Positions 36,346 through 50,142 of a stretch of DNA of 64,000 bases are shown one piece after another (within the stretch, counting starts at the first letter, position 1; the number at the start of each line of letters is the position of its first letter). This DNA comes from Circinella umbellata (taxonomy: Eukaryota; Mucoromycota; Mucoromycetes; Mucorales; Lichtheimiaceae): the NCBI GenBank assembly GCA_025093555.1, contig JAIWNF010000069.1, positions 124,001 through 188,000 of the forward strand, in the 5' to 3' direction. The notes under the pieces are model-generated. The model had not been told where the DNA came from and ran no database searches. It worked only from the letters and a program-made list of their open reading frames with translations. The translations under genes and the position numbers were made by a program.

Positions 36346-38201
36346 ATGACTTTAGGTGTAAGTAATAATAATATCTTACATATAACCGAGTAGACACAAA
36401 AAAAACAATAACTGTTATTTCTATTTCTGTTTGTTTTCAATGTTCTAGGTGTTGAAATCGTACCCAGGTAATCCTAATGTCGCCAAGGCACAGATCGCGG
36501 TAAGTAAATAATTAAAATAAGAAAGGGGGGGGGGAGGAGGACCCCTTCTTCTTTTTTCTTCTTATTTCATGGTCGTTTTATTTTGTCACAATAAAAAAAA
36601 AGCATATATGATCGCGTCATTCTATAACGCCAACATGAAATAATTATTTAGCAACAACATAGCTAATAACCAAACTTTGACCATAATATATCTATTTTTC
36701 GATTATCCTTTTCTTTTCTTTATAGGCTGCTTATGTTGGTTTGGAGTATGATTTTGAAAATTTCTCCAAAGATCAAATGAAATCCCCAGAATTTATTGCA
36801 AAGTTTCCTATGGGTAAAGTCCCAGTTTTATCCAGGTATTTATTATATTTAGTAATATTTGTAGTAGGATGATCATTTCACACTAATACTAATGAACTGT
36901 TTATATTACAGCCCATCCGTGGACCTTTTTGAATCTTCAGCAATTGGTTTTTATGGTAACATAATAATATCCGATCTATAAGAAAAGAAAGGGGAGAATG
37001 TAGTATTAAGCGAATACTGAAACACAATATTAATTCACCCGCACATACATACATACATATTATATATATAGCTGCATCTGCAAAGGAAAATTCACCTATC
37101 TTGGGATTGACACATATTGATAAGGCTTTGATTTTCCAATGGGTACTTTTCGCTGAATCGGAAATCTCTCCTAACTACCGTGAATGGGTTCTTCCTTTAC
37201 GTGGTATTCGTCCTTATGTCAAACCAGCTGTTGAAGGCGCGGCTGATCGTTTGAAACGAGCTTTGGGTGCACTTAACTCGGTACTTGAAACAAAAACTTA
37301 CCTCGTGGGCGAATCTGTTACATATGCCGATATTTGTGTTGCCATATCATTGGTGAATCTTTTCACTTTTGTCTTGGATAAGCCTATCCGAGATCAATTC
37401 AAGAATGTTACCCGCTATTATACTACATTGATCAACAAGGAGTTGTTTAAAAAGTATTTGGGTGAACGCCCCTTGTGTGAAACGCCACTCAAGTATACTC
37501 CTCCCAAGAAGGAAAAAAAGCCCGCTGCTGTTTCTGCTGCTCCACCCACTCCGAAAAAGGAGGCTGCTCCTGCAAAGAAAGCCCAAGAAGAAGCACCCAA
37601 ACCTCCACCTAAGCCAAAATCCGCGTTGGATTTATTACCTCCAAGTCCACTCAAATTGGATGAATGGAAACGGATGTATAGGTAAATTGTATTTTTTTAT
37701 TATTACGTATATATATTATTAAGAAGAAAAGATGAGAAGGACAGAGGAGAAAAGGCAGTAATCCCTACGTAATTTAATTTAACTTATTTATTTTTATTTT
37801 ACAGTAATAATGATACAGATGTTGCCATGAAGTGGTTTTGGGAGAATTTTGACCCTGAAGGCTACTCTATTTGGAAAGTTGATTACAAGTACAATGATGA
37901 ATTAACTCAAGTGTTCATGTCCAATAACTTGATCGGTGGTTTCTTTGCTCGTTTGGAACGTGCCCATAAATATGCTTTTGGTTCCATGTTGGTCACTGGT
38001 ACTAATAACAATAATGCTATTTCCGGCTATTTTGTTGTTCGTGGTCAAGAAGTTCCTTTTGAAATCTATGACGCTGCTGATTATGAATCTTATAATTTTG
38101 TCAAAATTGAACCTTCTCAATATGAAGAAAAGAAGGATGAAATTTACAAGTATATGGCTTGGGAAGTAGATGGTTTTGCTGATGGCAAGGTCTTCAAGTA
38201 A
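36346..38201 (+). CDS. EEF1G: Translation elongation factor eEF1B gamma subunit
   Basis: eEF1B-gamma is the scaffold of the GDP/GTP exchange complex for eEF1A. Six exons in phase (36346-36357, 36449-36499, 36726-36835, 36912-36955, 37072-37681, 37805-38201) encode 407 residues. A GST-like N-terminal domain (YPGNPNVAKAQIAAAYVGLE, FPMGKVPVLS, FESSAIGFYAASA) and GST-C domain (LKRALGALNSVLETKTYLVG ... TYADICVAISLVNL) are followed by a Lys/Pro/Ala-rich linker (about residues 215-250) and the conserved EF1G C-terminal domain (WFWENFDPEGYSIWKVDYKY ... VFMSNNLIGGFFARLE) ending in DGFADGKVFK. The first exon encodes four residues only. An alternative donor two bases earlier is excluded by phase. Codon use is biased as in highly expressed genes. 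Confidence 0.95.
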
Positions 38202-39531
38202 ATTCAAAGGATTGGTTTACCATTGTCTTTATTCTATCAACAAAAGATTTATCACCAAAAAAATAAAATAAAAGTGGTTATTTCAATATAATAATAATTG
38301 TGAAATCGGATATCGTTCCGGTTTGTAATTTGTTAGTATCGATAAATAAAAGGAGAAAATCTCTAAAATATTCCATGGGGCCGTCCCCAAAGCCCCTTAC
38401 ACACTCTTCCTTGGTCCCCATTTCTTGCTCTTTAATGATGATACCCCTTTTTTATATTTTTCAGCATGAAAATTCAAAATAGAGTTGATATCATCTGCAT
38501 TGCATGTGTGTATGTATAGATATATGTTAAATGTAAAAACCATGTGCAAAATGCATAAATAAAAGGCGTGAGAACCATCAATATATAAGGTAACATGAGT
38601 ATGAAATAATAACGTTACCTCTTTTTTACCAGTCCATCCGTGAGTGTATTTTTTACAATCATTATTAGCAATGACTTGTTCTCGATCTGATACAACTCAA
38701 TGAATACGTAAAACATGTTCTGAATATTACCAAATGGAGTAGTAAATAATGATGTCTTTTTTTTATGTAATAGTTACGACGATGTTCCATACATGATCTT
38801 AAAAAATTGGCTGTATGCATAATTACACAATGTTTAGTATGATTATAAATACAACAATGTAAACTACGTAGTCTATTTGTTACGTATAAGCACTCTACAT
38901 CCAATTCGGTTGGAATGTTTATATTTAAAGCACACATTGAGTCTAAATTCAAACAATGAATTTTACATCATACTTCTGACGTAGAAAAAGAACCAACAAA
39001 GGTTATCTCAAGAATTTTAAGTTAAAATCGTTATTGTTGCTAAAGCCTGGGTAGCAGCAGCAGATCAGCTAACATTTAAGTATTTCAAAGCTATTAATAT
39101 TGTATTATTACATGAAAAATATAATACAAAAAAAGAATAAATTCATTGTTTTATAAAGAGATACGTAATTATCTTTTCTATGTTTGATTGGTTTTTTTAT
39201 TAGTACAATATCAAATGAATACACAAAGAAAATAAGAAAGAAAGAAAGAAAATAGTCTAAAAGGAAAAACAAAGAGCTTTTTTTTGAATTTAAGGAAGAA
39301 AAGCAAGAGAAAACATTCGGCGTCATTCTAATTTTGCAACGATGTAAAAAAGAAGGGGTAGCGGGTGTTATCAACAAAAGATATAAAAAAGCGGAGTTTA
39401 TGTTAACGATGAAAAAAAAATACAATGAGGATAATGCAAGTAATATGAGTGAGATCGTGTGGTTGCCATAGTTGCTGAAAGAAGCTTTTTTTTTATATAT
39501 ATGATGACATTTACTACGAATATGATACAGG
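38202..39531. other. Intergenic, no supported gene
   Basis: The 3' flank of eEF1B-gamma, a short C/T-rich block at 38370-38450, and AT-rich sequence. A minus-strand ORF at 38665-38952 is Cys/His-containing but lacks supporting exons. Nothing else recognised. Confidence 0.5.
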
Positions 39532-39801
39532 TCAATTTTGTTGAATCTTGGATGATCCATGTTCTTGGTCACCTTGTACTGTTCGACTGTCATCATCAAC
39601 ACTGTCTTTACTTTTATCTTGCTGATAATTTTTGTTTTGTGCTGGACAATATGGAAAGTGCCATTGATGGCTATCACGAGAACCAAAACCAACTTGACAG
39701 GCAAGACAGTAAAACCATTGCTTTGCTTCGTTTGTACGATAATGAGAACGTTTCTTAGAACATAAAGAAAATGATGAGAAAAGTTTACATCCACAAGACA
39801 T
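39532..39801 (-). CDS. Small Cys-rich hypothetical protein (possible zinc ribbon)
   Basis: An 89-residue ORF starting MSCGCKLFSSFSLCSKKRSH. It has a Cys/His cluster WFYCLACQVGFGSRDSH...HFPYC (C-x2-C ... H ... C spacing, possible C2HC zinc site) and a charged, Asp/Gln-rich tail. An in-frame upstream ATG at 39846 would add a hydrophobic 15-residue extension; the inner Met is preferred because the upstream part is low-complexity T-rich. No family recognised; the coding potential is suggestive, not proven. Confidence 0.45.
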   Translation of the reverse strand: MSCGCKLFSSFSLCSKKRSHYRTNEAKQWFYCLACQVGFGSRDSHQWHFPYCPAQNKNYQQDKSKDSVDDDSRTVQGDQEHGSSKIQQN

Positions 39802-41491
39802 TATCAAAAAATCAGTAAAAAAAAAGGAAGAGAGAATGAATGACAAGGAAGGAAAAAGGATAATGTATGATTAACGTAGTAAGTAAAGGAATGGAAGTGG
39901 ATTCACAATATTAAAAAGTGAAAAAAAAAGTAGCGTACTGATGATGGTGAAAAAGGGAGAAAGGGGGTTTATATATGTTTGTGTTTATGTATTCCACTTT
40001 TCATTTATAGTGAAAAAGAACAATGGGTACGTAACCTGATTTTTTGTTATTATTACTGAGTTTTTACGATTACCAAAAAAGAATAATGACCACTAATAGT
40101 GTGTTCACGTTGAGCACAAAGAAATAACTCAAGAAGAAAAAAGCTTAGGTATACGCATCTAGATGATTGAAAAACATATTTCCTATTGATCATAACAATG
40201 AGAAATTGGAAGCAGATAATCACAGTACTCAATGTAAATATATCAATGAAAAATAAATCATTACTTACGTACCTTCGGCATCGTCGTCATATAATATTAT
40301 ACGTAAGTATATATTCGATATCTCTATATTGTACTTTGCATGCACCTATGTTATTATCTATTCTTAGCATACGTACTATTCATATGCACTTCGGGTAGCA
40401 GCTTTACTGTTTAGATGCATGATTATAATAAGCTTACTTCTGTCGTACAAATAAAAATTTGAGTAATAATAAAACACAACAAATGTAAACTAGATGGCAT
40501 ACGTACCTTGAGAAAATAGCTGAGATCTTTTATTATCATTATTAGAATAACATTTGGTTGTTTCAACAAAGGTCGTTGAAGAATAAAGAGGATATAAAAT
40601 CGACAATATATTAACATTCCTTTATACTTCATTATATATCTTATTTTAATAATAATTAAAAAATTAGAATAGGTAAACAATTATACAATAATCATCATCA
40701 ACCTAGCAACCACTGGATTGTTGATAATTGTCATCGGTATCTTACAACCAACAACTTTTTATGATATAATTATCACCGAGCTCTACTTGATTAGCAATTA
40801 GGTGCATATTTTTAATCATCCACTTGATCATAATCCAATTTGTAGCCATCGACTCTTGTACAACCATCAACTAGCTTTATAACAATGAATCACGTACATC
40901 ATTCACATTATCAATGTCCCGATTCATTGTACGTAGAGATGTTTAAGAATTTAAACTTTATACCTATTACGAAAATTTCGAATTATTTTATACATTATTT
41001 TTTCTTGTCTGTTCATATAAGATATTTATTGGCATGTCTCAAGCAGCTAGTGAGTGACGTTTCTAAGCAGTTTACAATACCGCTAAAACACCCTATTATC
41101 ATTCTATTTAATTTATTACAGTAATGTCAATATAATCATGGACACCAGTAGCGACTAGTACGTATCTTAAAGAATATTCATTATACAAAGCAAAGAGCCC
41201 AACGAAAAAAAAAATGTGTAGCCTGGCTAATTTTCCAAGCGTAAACAGAGTTTTATTTCCATGGTTGCAAACATCCATTTAGGTGAGCACCTTTACTGTA
41301 ACGACAAAAAAAATTTAGAATAAATTCATTAGTAGCACCTTTTGTAATTTTTGTAACTGGTTACACAGACGGGTGGGTTCCGGTTTGAAAGTGGCGGGAA
41401 TTCTTTGTGACGATTCTTGTGTTATTTTTTATGCAGTGAACTTTTTTTTTTAACTTTTTTTTTTTTTTTTTTGATCGATCAAACTAGAACA
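39802..41491. other. Intergenic upstream of the DUF1764 gene
   Basis: No exon chain found. Contains several TACGTA sites (40024, 40267, 40504, 40928), an ATTTCCATGGTTGC motif at 41255-41268, and a T-run directly before the next start codon (41446-41472). Confidence 0.5.
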
Positions 41492-42132
41492 ATGGCATCA
41501 GGTATAAGATACATATAAGAGTTACATTGAAAAATAAAAATGAAGACTAACTTAGAATATCTATCGTTCGAAAATAGCAGAGAAACAAAAAAAAGCTGCT
41601 TCCGAGATTGACGACATTTTCTCTAAAAAGAAATTACCTGCCACTCCTTCAACGAGTGACAACACTACTGTAACAAAAAAAGTAAAGGACAATAATAAAA
41701 AAAGCAAAAGCAAAAACAAAAAGAATGTTAAATCCAATTTAGACGCCAAAAAAGAGGACGGGGAGAACGAAGAGGATGATGATGGCATTAATAGTGAAGA
41801 AGAACATAAAGTTGAAGAAGTTATATTTGCCGAATTAGCAGCTGTGAAAGCAGGTAAAAAACGTAAACCACAAGGGCCACCTCCATCTGATGACGGATTT
41901 GGTGATTCTCGAGGCAAAAAATCGAGTAAGTACAAAAAAAAAATTGATACATAAAACATTTCTTTATCAAATATCCAGATAAATCAAATTAATCAACTGC
42001 AAAAAATAATAACAATAAATCATAGAACGCACAACTGAAGAAGGTTATCCATTATATGATGTCAAAGATTTACGGATAGGTGAAGGAAAAGATACACCTT
42101 TATGTCCTTTTGAGTGTGATTGTTGTTACTAA
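41492..42132 (+). CDS. DUF1764 family protein
   Basis: Three exons (41492-41501, 41578-41925, 42026-42132) encode about 154 residues. The C-terminus is diagnostic of the eukaryotic DUF1764 family: DDGFGDSRGKKS followed by RTTEEGYPLYDVKDLRIGEG and the end TPLCPFECDCCY. The N-terminal part is Lys- and Asp/Glu-rich (AASEIDDIFSKKKLP, then KKSKSKNKKNVKSN), probably nuclear or nucleolar. No biochemical function is established for the family. The intron 1 acceptor is a TAGCAG tandem (NAGNAG), so the protein may exist with or without one Ala. Convergent with UBR1, whose stop codon lies 192 bp downstream. Confidence 0.9.
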
Positions 42133-42324
42133 AGGCATCATATACTTGTAAATATTTTTAATCTTTCAAAATAATAGTATTGGTAATAATAATAATGATA
42201 AACATACAATTTTAATATTACAGAGTTATAAAGTGAACTATACATATGTATGTGTGTGTGTGTGTTAAATATTTTATTATTATTATTATTATTGTTACAT
42301 GTTTATGAGCGGTCTGTATAAAAA

Positions 42325-45300
42325 TCACCAGGATTCCCAACGAGTATACGAGTAAGATGATTCCATCTTTCGTCGAACAAAGGCAGGTACAGCATGAGAA
42401 AGCCACATTTGTCGAATTTGTTCATATCGCTGTGGATTCAAGTATTGTGGTGTGCCACGTCTATAATTGATTAAATTTATGATTAGTTTATACTATACCA
42501 ACAAACATTAGACTCAGTCAAAAAAAGTAAGATCGCACGTTACCTTAAAAATAAATCGACTTCTCCATGTGTATCCAAATATGGGGCATTCATGATACTA
42601 CCACCGTCGGCATGCAATAATAACACAAGCGATTCCTTGACGACCACAAAAATACCTATATCACCACTACAACTACGCATATGTGTATTACATTCACCAC
42701 GATCATTTTCGGTACAACAATAACGACGGGCACATACAAATGTACCACACACCAAACAAAGTGCAGGGTATTCTGGCAAATTGCCACATTTTCGACAAAC
42801 TCGTCTGGCACTTTCTTCAAATAATTGATCCATTCGATAAGGTAATGACACAAGATAATAAGGTGTTGGCAATCGCAGTGGAATAATTTGCTTTTGTTTT
42901 TGTTGTAGCGTTGGTGATTGCTTGTTTGTATTTGATGTTGTAGCTATTGTAGTCGATGTTATGCTAGTAGTACCTATCTTTGTAATAGCACTTGTTGCTG
43001 TCGTAGGAGTGGTTGGTTCTGTTGAACTCGTTTGTTGTAATTCATGACAGTAATGTTTGCACCAACCCAATATCATGCCTTGTTCAAATGGTTCCAAGTT
43101 AAAAACTTGAGTTAATGCTGGCAAACGAAGAATACGTGCTAGATAATCGTATTCATCATCATCATCCATATCTTCATCTTCTTGTTCCCAATCAAGTGGC
43201 TGTAAAATAAAACCATGATGTACAACCATCAACAATAAAGCCTTGCGTAGATATGGCAACGTGAATGTACGAATCAATGATGCGAATACATGGGCAGATA
43301 CTTGAGCGAAAAAGTCTTGAAGTGTCGTTTCCGAAATACCGACCAGACCAGCAATATCACATGCAAATCTTTTTGCTGCTTCTGATTCTTGTGTTGATCT
43401 TGAAGTAGAACTGGAGGATGATAAACGTTGATATGATTGGGATACCTTTTGATCTGCAAGCACCTCTGTTTTAAATCCTTGTAATAACCCAATCACTGTT
43501 TTCGTAATTTCAGCCACATACAATAAACGCATAAAATGATGTACATCGATATTTGAAATTTCTTGATTATGTTGTTGTTTGGATGGTGATTTGATAATAA
43601 ATCCAATACGTGTTAATGTTTCAAATGGATCTGCAAGTAATAATGGTTTACGCAAAATTTCACTATCTGCTAACCCATCCGAGCATAACGTTTCGTCATA
43701 AAAGATTTGTCGCAAGACACCTAAACTGATACGTTGCATCGTGTATCGATCCTCCGTTACCCATCGAATGTTCATGACATTTGGCATCAATTCACCTGTT
43801 TTGGCTAAAATTTTCAACAATGTTTGATTCTGAGATGAAATATCATCCAAATATGTACCCGTATGTTCTACACTTAAATCACGTGCACGTACACCATGAT
43901 CACCTCGCTGGGCAATTTCCATGGATGCAATAGCATAGGCGTACATATTGTATAATTCCAACAATGAAGCGCGTAGTTGGCCGGGTGATATACTGCCGTC
44001 CTGAATAATCAAACCGCTGTTTCCTCCTTTCATAGCTGTACGGAGTTGATTATAAAGTCGTCGTAAAGCATCCACATTTTCAATCTCGACACCAAGTTCA
44101 GATGATTGTGGATCCATATCTTCGTCGATGCCACCAGGCATCTTCCGATCACCAAGGCCAATTTCATTTTCGAGTTGATTCATCAGGTCTTTAGCCATAT
44201 CATCCAAGTCTTGATAAGATGTTTTGGGAGCCATAGGTCCAGGATATGATTCTTTTTTACCTTTCCATACAATGGGTAATAGCACATTACCCAGTGCCTT
44301 ACAGAGTGGACAAAGGAATTGCTTATGTCTAAGCTGTGGCATCAGAGCTCGAAGAGGATTGATAGTATCACTGTCAACCGATTCTTGATAGCCATTAAAA
44401 CAGTGTGCGTGCATTAAATGCCCACATGTTGAAATATGTAACCCTTCCACGTGTGCATCAGTGGGGAATCCATTCAATACGGGTGATGTCGAAGTAGTAG
44501 ATGTTGCTGACGTTGTACGTTTACTGCCATTACTGTTCTTATCTTGTGTCGTAGCATCCACATGTTGTTTCCAAGTGTCGCGACCTTGAGCTGTTTCGAA
44601 CACATCAAACATGACTTCTGAGTTGTGTAGTGGTGTTTCACGAACAGTCTTAGATTTTTGGACTAAACCAAGAACACCATAAAGTCGTGATCGATCAAGT
44701 TCTTCTTGACAAACAATACATGTTCCAGCAGGAAAATGGCATGTTCGTTCGACATCACCATTCGCTTTTTCACCTTGATCAAAATGATCAATGCCATCTT
44801 TATCCATACTCTCTTCATTATCCTCGTCCTCCTCGTCATCATACATATCAGCATATTGTGACATAAATTGAGATTGCGCTTGAGCAAATTGGGCCATAAT
44901 ATTCGCCTGTCGTGCTTTAGCTTCAGCCTTTTTCTTTTCATATTTGGCAGCAGCATCGTTTTTCTCTTCTTCGTTTGTCGTTTCTTGGGCTGCTTGATGT
45001 AATGCTCTCCATTCAGAAATCATTTGCTTGGCCTCGTCAGGACATCCTCTTTCCTCCATTTTCTCAATAATATATTTACATCTTTCATGGATATGTTTAT
45101 ATTCCTTATCACCCATAAATCTCAACAGAACAGTCAATAAAGAAATGTGTTCTCGTTCAACACCCACTGTAACAGGGAACTTGTCATTGGTAGCATATTC
45201 CACAAAGCTATCAACAGTCGGTTGTGGTGCATTCGCACGAGATTTACCCTTGGTTAACGTTTGCTGCTTACAAAATGCTTCAGTATTTTCATCGGTGACA

Positions 45301-48300
45301 GCCACCATAGCTAAATACAATGCATCATCCAATATCAATTCACCCGAAGACTTGGCTGTACGTGAATTCCATAATGCATATAAAACAATTTGGACCATCA
45401 TATGTGATTGTAAAAAGTTGCCAAAATATTTGAACGGGCCATCCTTGGGGATTTTACGCAATTTGGGCAATATAAAGAACTCCTCTTTGTTCACTTCTCG
45501 TTCTTGTTTGTCACGAGCATTCTTGTTATGTCGAATACGAAGCTTCTCAAAGGCTTCTTCTCGTTGGTTTCGTGAAAATTGCCAAAAGTAAGGATCCAAG
45601 TCATTATAATATTCATCTTTCAATTCATAACGTCCATGATCATTTAATCCTGAAGGAGGTTTGTAATCGGATATTTCACTCAAGTGTTGATCAAATGAGG
45701 CATGGTCACTAAGACTGTCCGGTAAGACTTTTACTAATTCGGAATAAGCCATACTAGATAGACCCAAATATTGGATGATGGCGCGACGGATCTTCTCTTC
45801 AATTGGCATATTAGAAGCGTATCCACGTTCTGTAGCACAAATGACCAAAAAGTCAGTAAATTCTTCCACCATGGTAGTCATTTGAGATGCATCATAATAA
45901 GGATGTGCCTTTTCCGGTTTGCCGTTGAACCAGTTTGTGATGTCGAACCGATCAATCATAGTAGCTAACATATGGTCCGGTCGAGTCATGGCAAGACCCA
46001 CTTGAAGTAGATATAAATCCCAATCATAGGTATATTCACGTACACTCACATCACGATAAGTTCGTGCCTGTTATTTTTTTTTACAAATCGATGATAATAT
46101 AGTTAAGTATTTTCATCCCATAAACGAATTATTTTTTAAAAATCAAATAAATATGTACAAAAAGACTAAATAATAAATTACCTGATTTCGAATACCAAAA
46201 CCATTTCGAACCCATACGCCACAATTAGCTTGGGCCAATAGAGCACGCATACGAAGTGGATACTCCAAAATAGCTAAAAAGGTTTCTCTAGAGGAGTCAT
46301 GTTCATTGAATTTATCAAGTACACTCTTAAATCCATTGGTCCATCCAAGTTGACGTAATGTGTCATCTTTAAGTAATCGGACGTGCGACAATAATTCAGC
46401 CAATAACCAATGATAAGGATGGTGGAACGAAACTGGTTCTTTTGCAATATCATATTTGATAATCGTCATTTCACCAGCTGCAGGCGATTCAAACGATTTC
46501 ATCTTTTGTTGATCAACTCCCTTAATCAAATATCCATAACCTTCTTCATCTACGACTTGTCCATGTTGATCAATTGTTTCTCCTTGTTCATTGATTGATG
46601 TAGGTCCTGCTGCTTGTCGTGCTACTTGTGCTGCTGTTTCTGTCAATCTTGGTGACCAAGTTTGCAATGCATAAAGAACACGTAAAATCGAACGAACGAG
46701 AGATTGAGATGCTTCCAAACTTTTCTGTTGTTCTTGTTCTTGATAAAGTGATACAAAACAGTCTGCAAACAAACGACAGAGTTTTGATATTTGTAATGTA
46801 ACATTGAAGGCATTTACCCACGAAGTTGATTCATATTCCACGTGAACATTATCCTTACGAACCAATGGATCCATAGCTTGAAATTGGAATAACATATCTA
46901 GAAAATGACGCAAGTATAACGGTTGATGACACACTTCCGATTTGACTAATTCGGCGTTCAAAACATAACGAATGTCATAAAATGTCATGGCAAATCGTGG
47001 TCGTTTGATAGCACGTGATGAACAATCGACTTGCATGTTATGATATTCTTCAGGAAGTAGCATATGGATATTATCCGTTAAAAAGAAATTTGCCAAGATT
47101 GAACATGCAATTCCAAAGAACTTATACTCTTTGACAAGAGTGGCTGCGACAGTAGGGACAGTCAACAGTTGGACTGATAATGTTGTAATGGAATGTTCTG
47201 GTTCACGATCCTTGAGGAAAAATGCATCTAATAATTCTGGATAATTACGTGCAAATCGAATGCCTATATTTTTGATATTTGTGAAATGTAGAGTGAGAAT
47301 GAGTGGCAAAGAAAGTAACAATTCGATAGATAACGTCTAAACTATAAAAAATAAAGAAACGGGTCATATTTCGTTGTAGTTTACCGATTATGGGACGATA
47401 ATCAAAGTTAGAGACAAGAGTGCCAATTAATAAATCCTTGATGCTAGCGCGAGCTGTCTTCCATAAACGTAAATCATACTGTAAAAGATAATCGAGTCGA
47501 AGTTTACGATTGAATTCCCGTTTAATATTTTCGTCAGTTTCTGATAATTGCTTGCAATTGGGAGACAAAGGTGAATCTAACATTTTTGCAGTGTTACGTT
47601 CCTCCCGTTCAAGCCGATCTGTATATGTGAGCCATTCGTTCAAATCATACTTGAGGTCAATGATGTCATGTTGTCGACCTGGTGAATGGCGTCGATGAGG
47701 TGGTGTTCGTGGTGCTGAGGTATTCCCAGCACTGGAAGTAGTTGCTTCTTCTGTCGTAGTAATTGGAGGTGAATTGAATCGTTGGTGTGTATGAGGGGAA
47801 TGGGGAGGGGGTGAAGTCGTCGCGTCACCAGCATCTGATCTAGTGTCTTGATGTACTTCTTGTTGACGACGTCGAAGGCGTTGATGTCGATCATTTTGGT
47901 CATGGGTGTCATCGTCATCGTCATCACTTGCGTTGCGCATTTCAACGTCCTGACTTGTATATGGGTTATGGATGCGTGGTCCAATATCATCACTATCACT
48001 ATCATCCTCATCTTCATAATCACCATAATCACTACCTTCAGGTTGAAACTCACCATCATCCTCTTCATCACCCGCTTCGATCCAATCGATATCAACATCA
48101 GGGGGTTGAAAGAACATTTCCTCACCATCATCCACCATCATAGCTCCGTCAAACATATCTTCACCTGGATCAACTTCTCCTGCTTCATCTTCTGTACCAG
48201 TACCATCAAATTCGAAATCATAATCCAAATCGGCATCAGAAACAGTGCCTCTCCTTGATCGAGTGGATAAAGCGGCTAATTCGGGGCGAAGAGAATAATC

Positions 48301-49767
48301 TTCACAAAGAACTTCACAAATGATATCTCGGAGGATACAATTTCCACCTTGAACATTACTAAAGAAAGTGAATCGACCACTAATCAAATCCTTGAGCCAA
48401 TCCAACAATAATCCAGAAATTTGTTCACGAACAGTATCCTTGCAAGACCGAATGGTGACAGCTAGTCTAATTTGATTGATTTCAGTTGCGATGGGTATCA
48501 GGTCATCCAATCTTGATGATGTTTCAATAACGTGTCGACCATATGCATCTACACTTTCAGCAACTTTACTGGCCTGTAATTTAGTGCAACCGGTGGCTCT
48601 CTTAACCACATCAATCACCTCATCGAATGAATGACGCTCATCATTCCACAAAATACACGCGTACATACGTCGATGACCATTATCAATCATTCCTAATGCT
48701 TTGTCACTCGCTTCACAATCTTGTTCAATTTGTTGTTTATTGCGGAGCGAAAGGTCTTCTGGGCTTGTAGCAAATGTTTCCAAAATATAATCCATGACAA
48801 CTTGAATAGTTGCTTTGATTTGTTGTAATAATTCGGGTGTTACTGATGATATTGGTTCAAGTTGTACTTTACGTGATGTCGATTTCTTTTGTTCGTCTGA
48901 TCTTGTTGATGCATCTTCTATTGTCCCTGCTGCTGTTGATGATGTTGCTGATGTCGATGGACCAACTGAAAGTGAATGTATACTACATTCTAATGGAATT
49001 TTCCAGGCTTCTGGATCGCCACAATCACAACAACCACCAGCACCTCGACTAATCCAAATTTTTACATCATGGCCATCATGATTTGTGGCGTGAAAACATC
49101 GAGCACAAAGTACACAAGTATCATCCAATCCGCATGTTCTAATTTATTTATTTTTGTTTAGTTTGATCAATATGAGAACATATGCTTTTTTTTTCAATTG
49201 ACAAGCTTTCAGTAACACACACACACATACAGAGAGAGAGAAGGAGAAAAGGAAAATACATAAACAGTGATATATCAATATAATCTAAATCTAATATATG
49301 ATTTTTTTTTACCTGCATCGATAGACACTTTCACCTTTTTTAAATAAATGACCACATTGTTTACCACGTTGACTTTCCCAATATTCTGGTTCGTCTATTG
49401 AAGAATCAACAAGGACATTGTCCGGGTTTGATGGTACTGCAACTGTATTATCGTCGTCACTGCTTTTAAATAGATTATATTTTTCTAAAAGCGTAGATAA
49501 ATTGTCACTGTCGTCATTGTCTTCGTCACCCGTTTCCATAGTTGAAGTAAAAAAATACTTTTTCATTAATGTTCGATTATTTCCCCATAACAGTCGATAA
49601 CAATTCGTCAAAATTTGTCGTTCAGCGCCTCGGTGTAAACGATATTTATACATGGCAGGTGCCTCTTGAAGGAAATTCTTGAGTTGTTCTGCACTTACAG
49701 GAGTTGTTGTGTCATTATTAACATTTGCCGTTGTTGGTGTTGCATTTGAACTTGACATGATGACCAC
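42325..49767 (-). CDS. UBR1: E3 ubiquitin ligase UBR1 (N-recognin)
   Basis: UBR1 recognises destabilising N-termini (N-degron pathway) and, with an E2, ubiquitinates substrates. Five exons in phase (49767-49313, 49138-47385, 47263-46182, 46067-42544, 42460-42325) encode about 2316 residues, somewhat longer than yeast UBR1. The UBR box (about 135-205) has the Cys/His set KQCGHLFKKGESVYRCR then CGLDDTCVLCARCFHATNHD and GGCCDCGDPEAWK. A RING-H2-like domain (about 1544-1690) has CIVCQEEL, the central CGHLMHAHCF and CPLCKAL. The C-terminal cap ends in CRKCGNLPEYPALCLVCGTF and LLHADGGSIMNAPYLDTHGE. A long acidic, disordered insert lies at about 300-480. Of two possible starts (49767 and 49758) the second, MSSSN, is equally plausible. 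Intron 1 contains a CA repeat. Confidence 0.95.
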
Positions 49768-50142
49768 TTTTCTTTATTTTTTCCTTCTTAGTATACTTTT
49801 GTTATAAATATATGTGTATATAAAATGTTTTCTTTTTCTTTTTGTTTAATGAGACAAGCCATAGACTTGGTTCACTAAAAAGATAGTAAGAAAAAAAAAA
49901 AAGAGACAAGCGTGAACAAAAAAAAAATGCTTAGAAAAAGAGTTTAGACAGCGCACACAGAAAAAACGAAGTGCACGTGACATCAAGTTCTTTTTTATAA
50001 TGTTCGGACAATTCTTTTCCGATGGGGGTATGTCCATCTTATTTTGTTAAACAAATCAAATGAGATAATTTATATGTTTTTTGATGCATAATTTATTATA
50101 ATAATAATACAAACATAATGTAATATAAGTTTCTATTATAGT
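49768..50142. other. Short intergenic, UBR1 promoter and ECH1 3' flank
   Basis: T-rich leader next to the UBR1 start and AATAAT-rich sequence after the ECH1 stop. Both genes are on the minus strand. No gene seen. Confidence 0.6.

Noticed and set aside
38665..38952. 95-codon minus-strand ORF with Cys/His residues
   Set aside because: No recognisable domain, no partner exons or good splice context, and AT-rich codon pattern; may be a relic but cannot be supported as a gene.
45028..45591. 187-codon plus-strand ORF
   Set aside because: Antisense shadow of UBR1 exon 4, whose frame is strongly supported by domain content.
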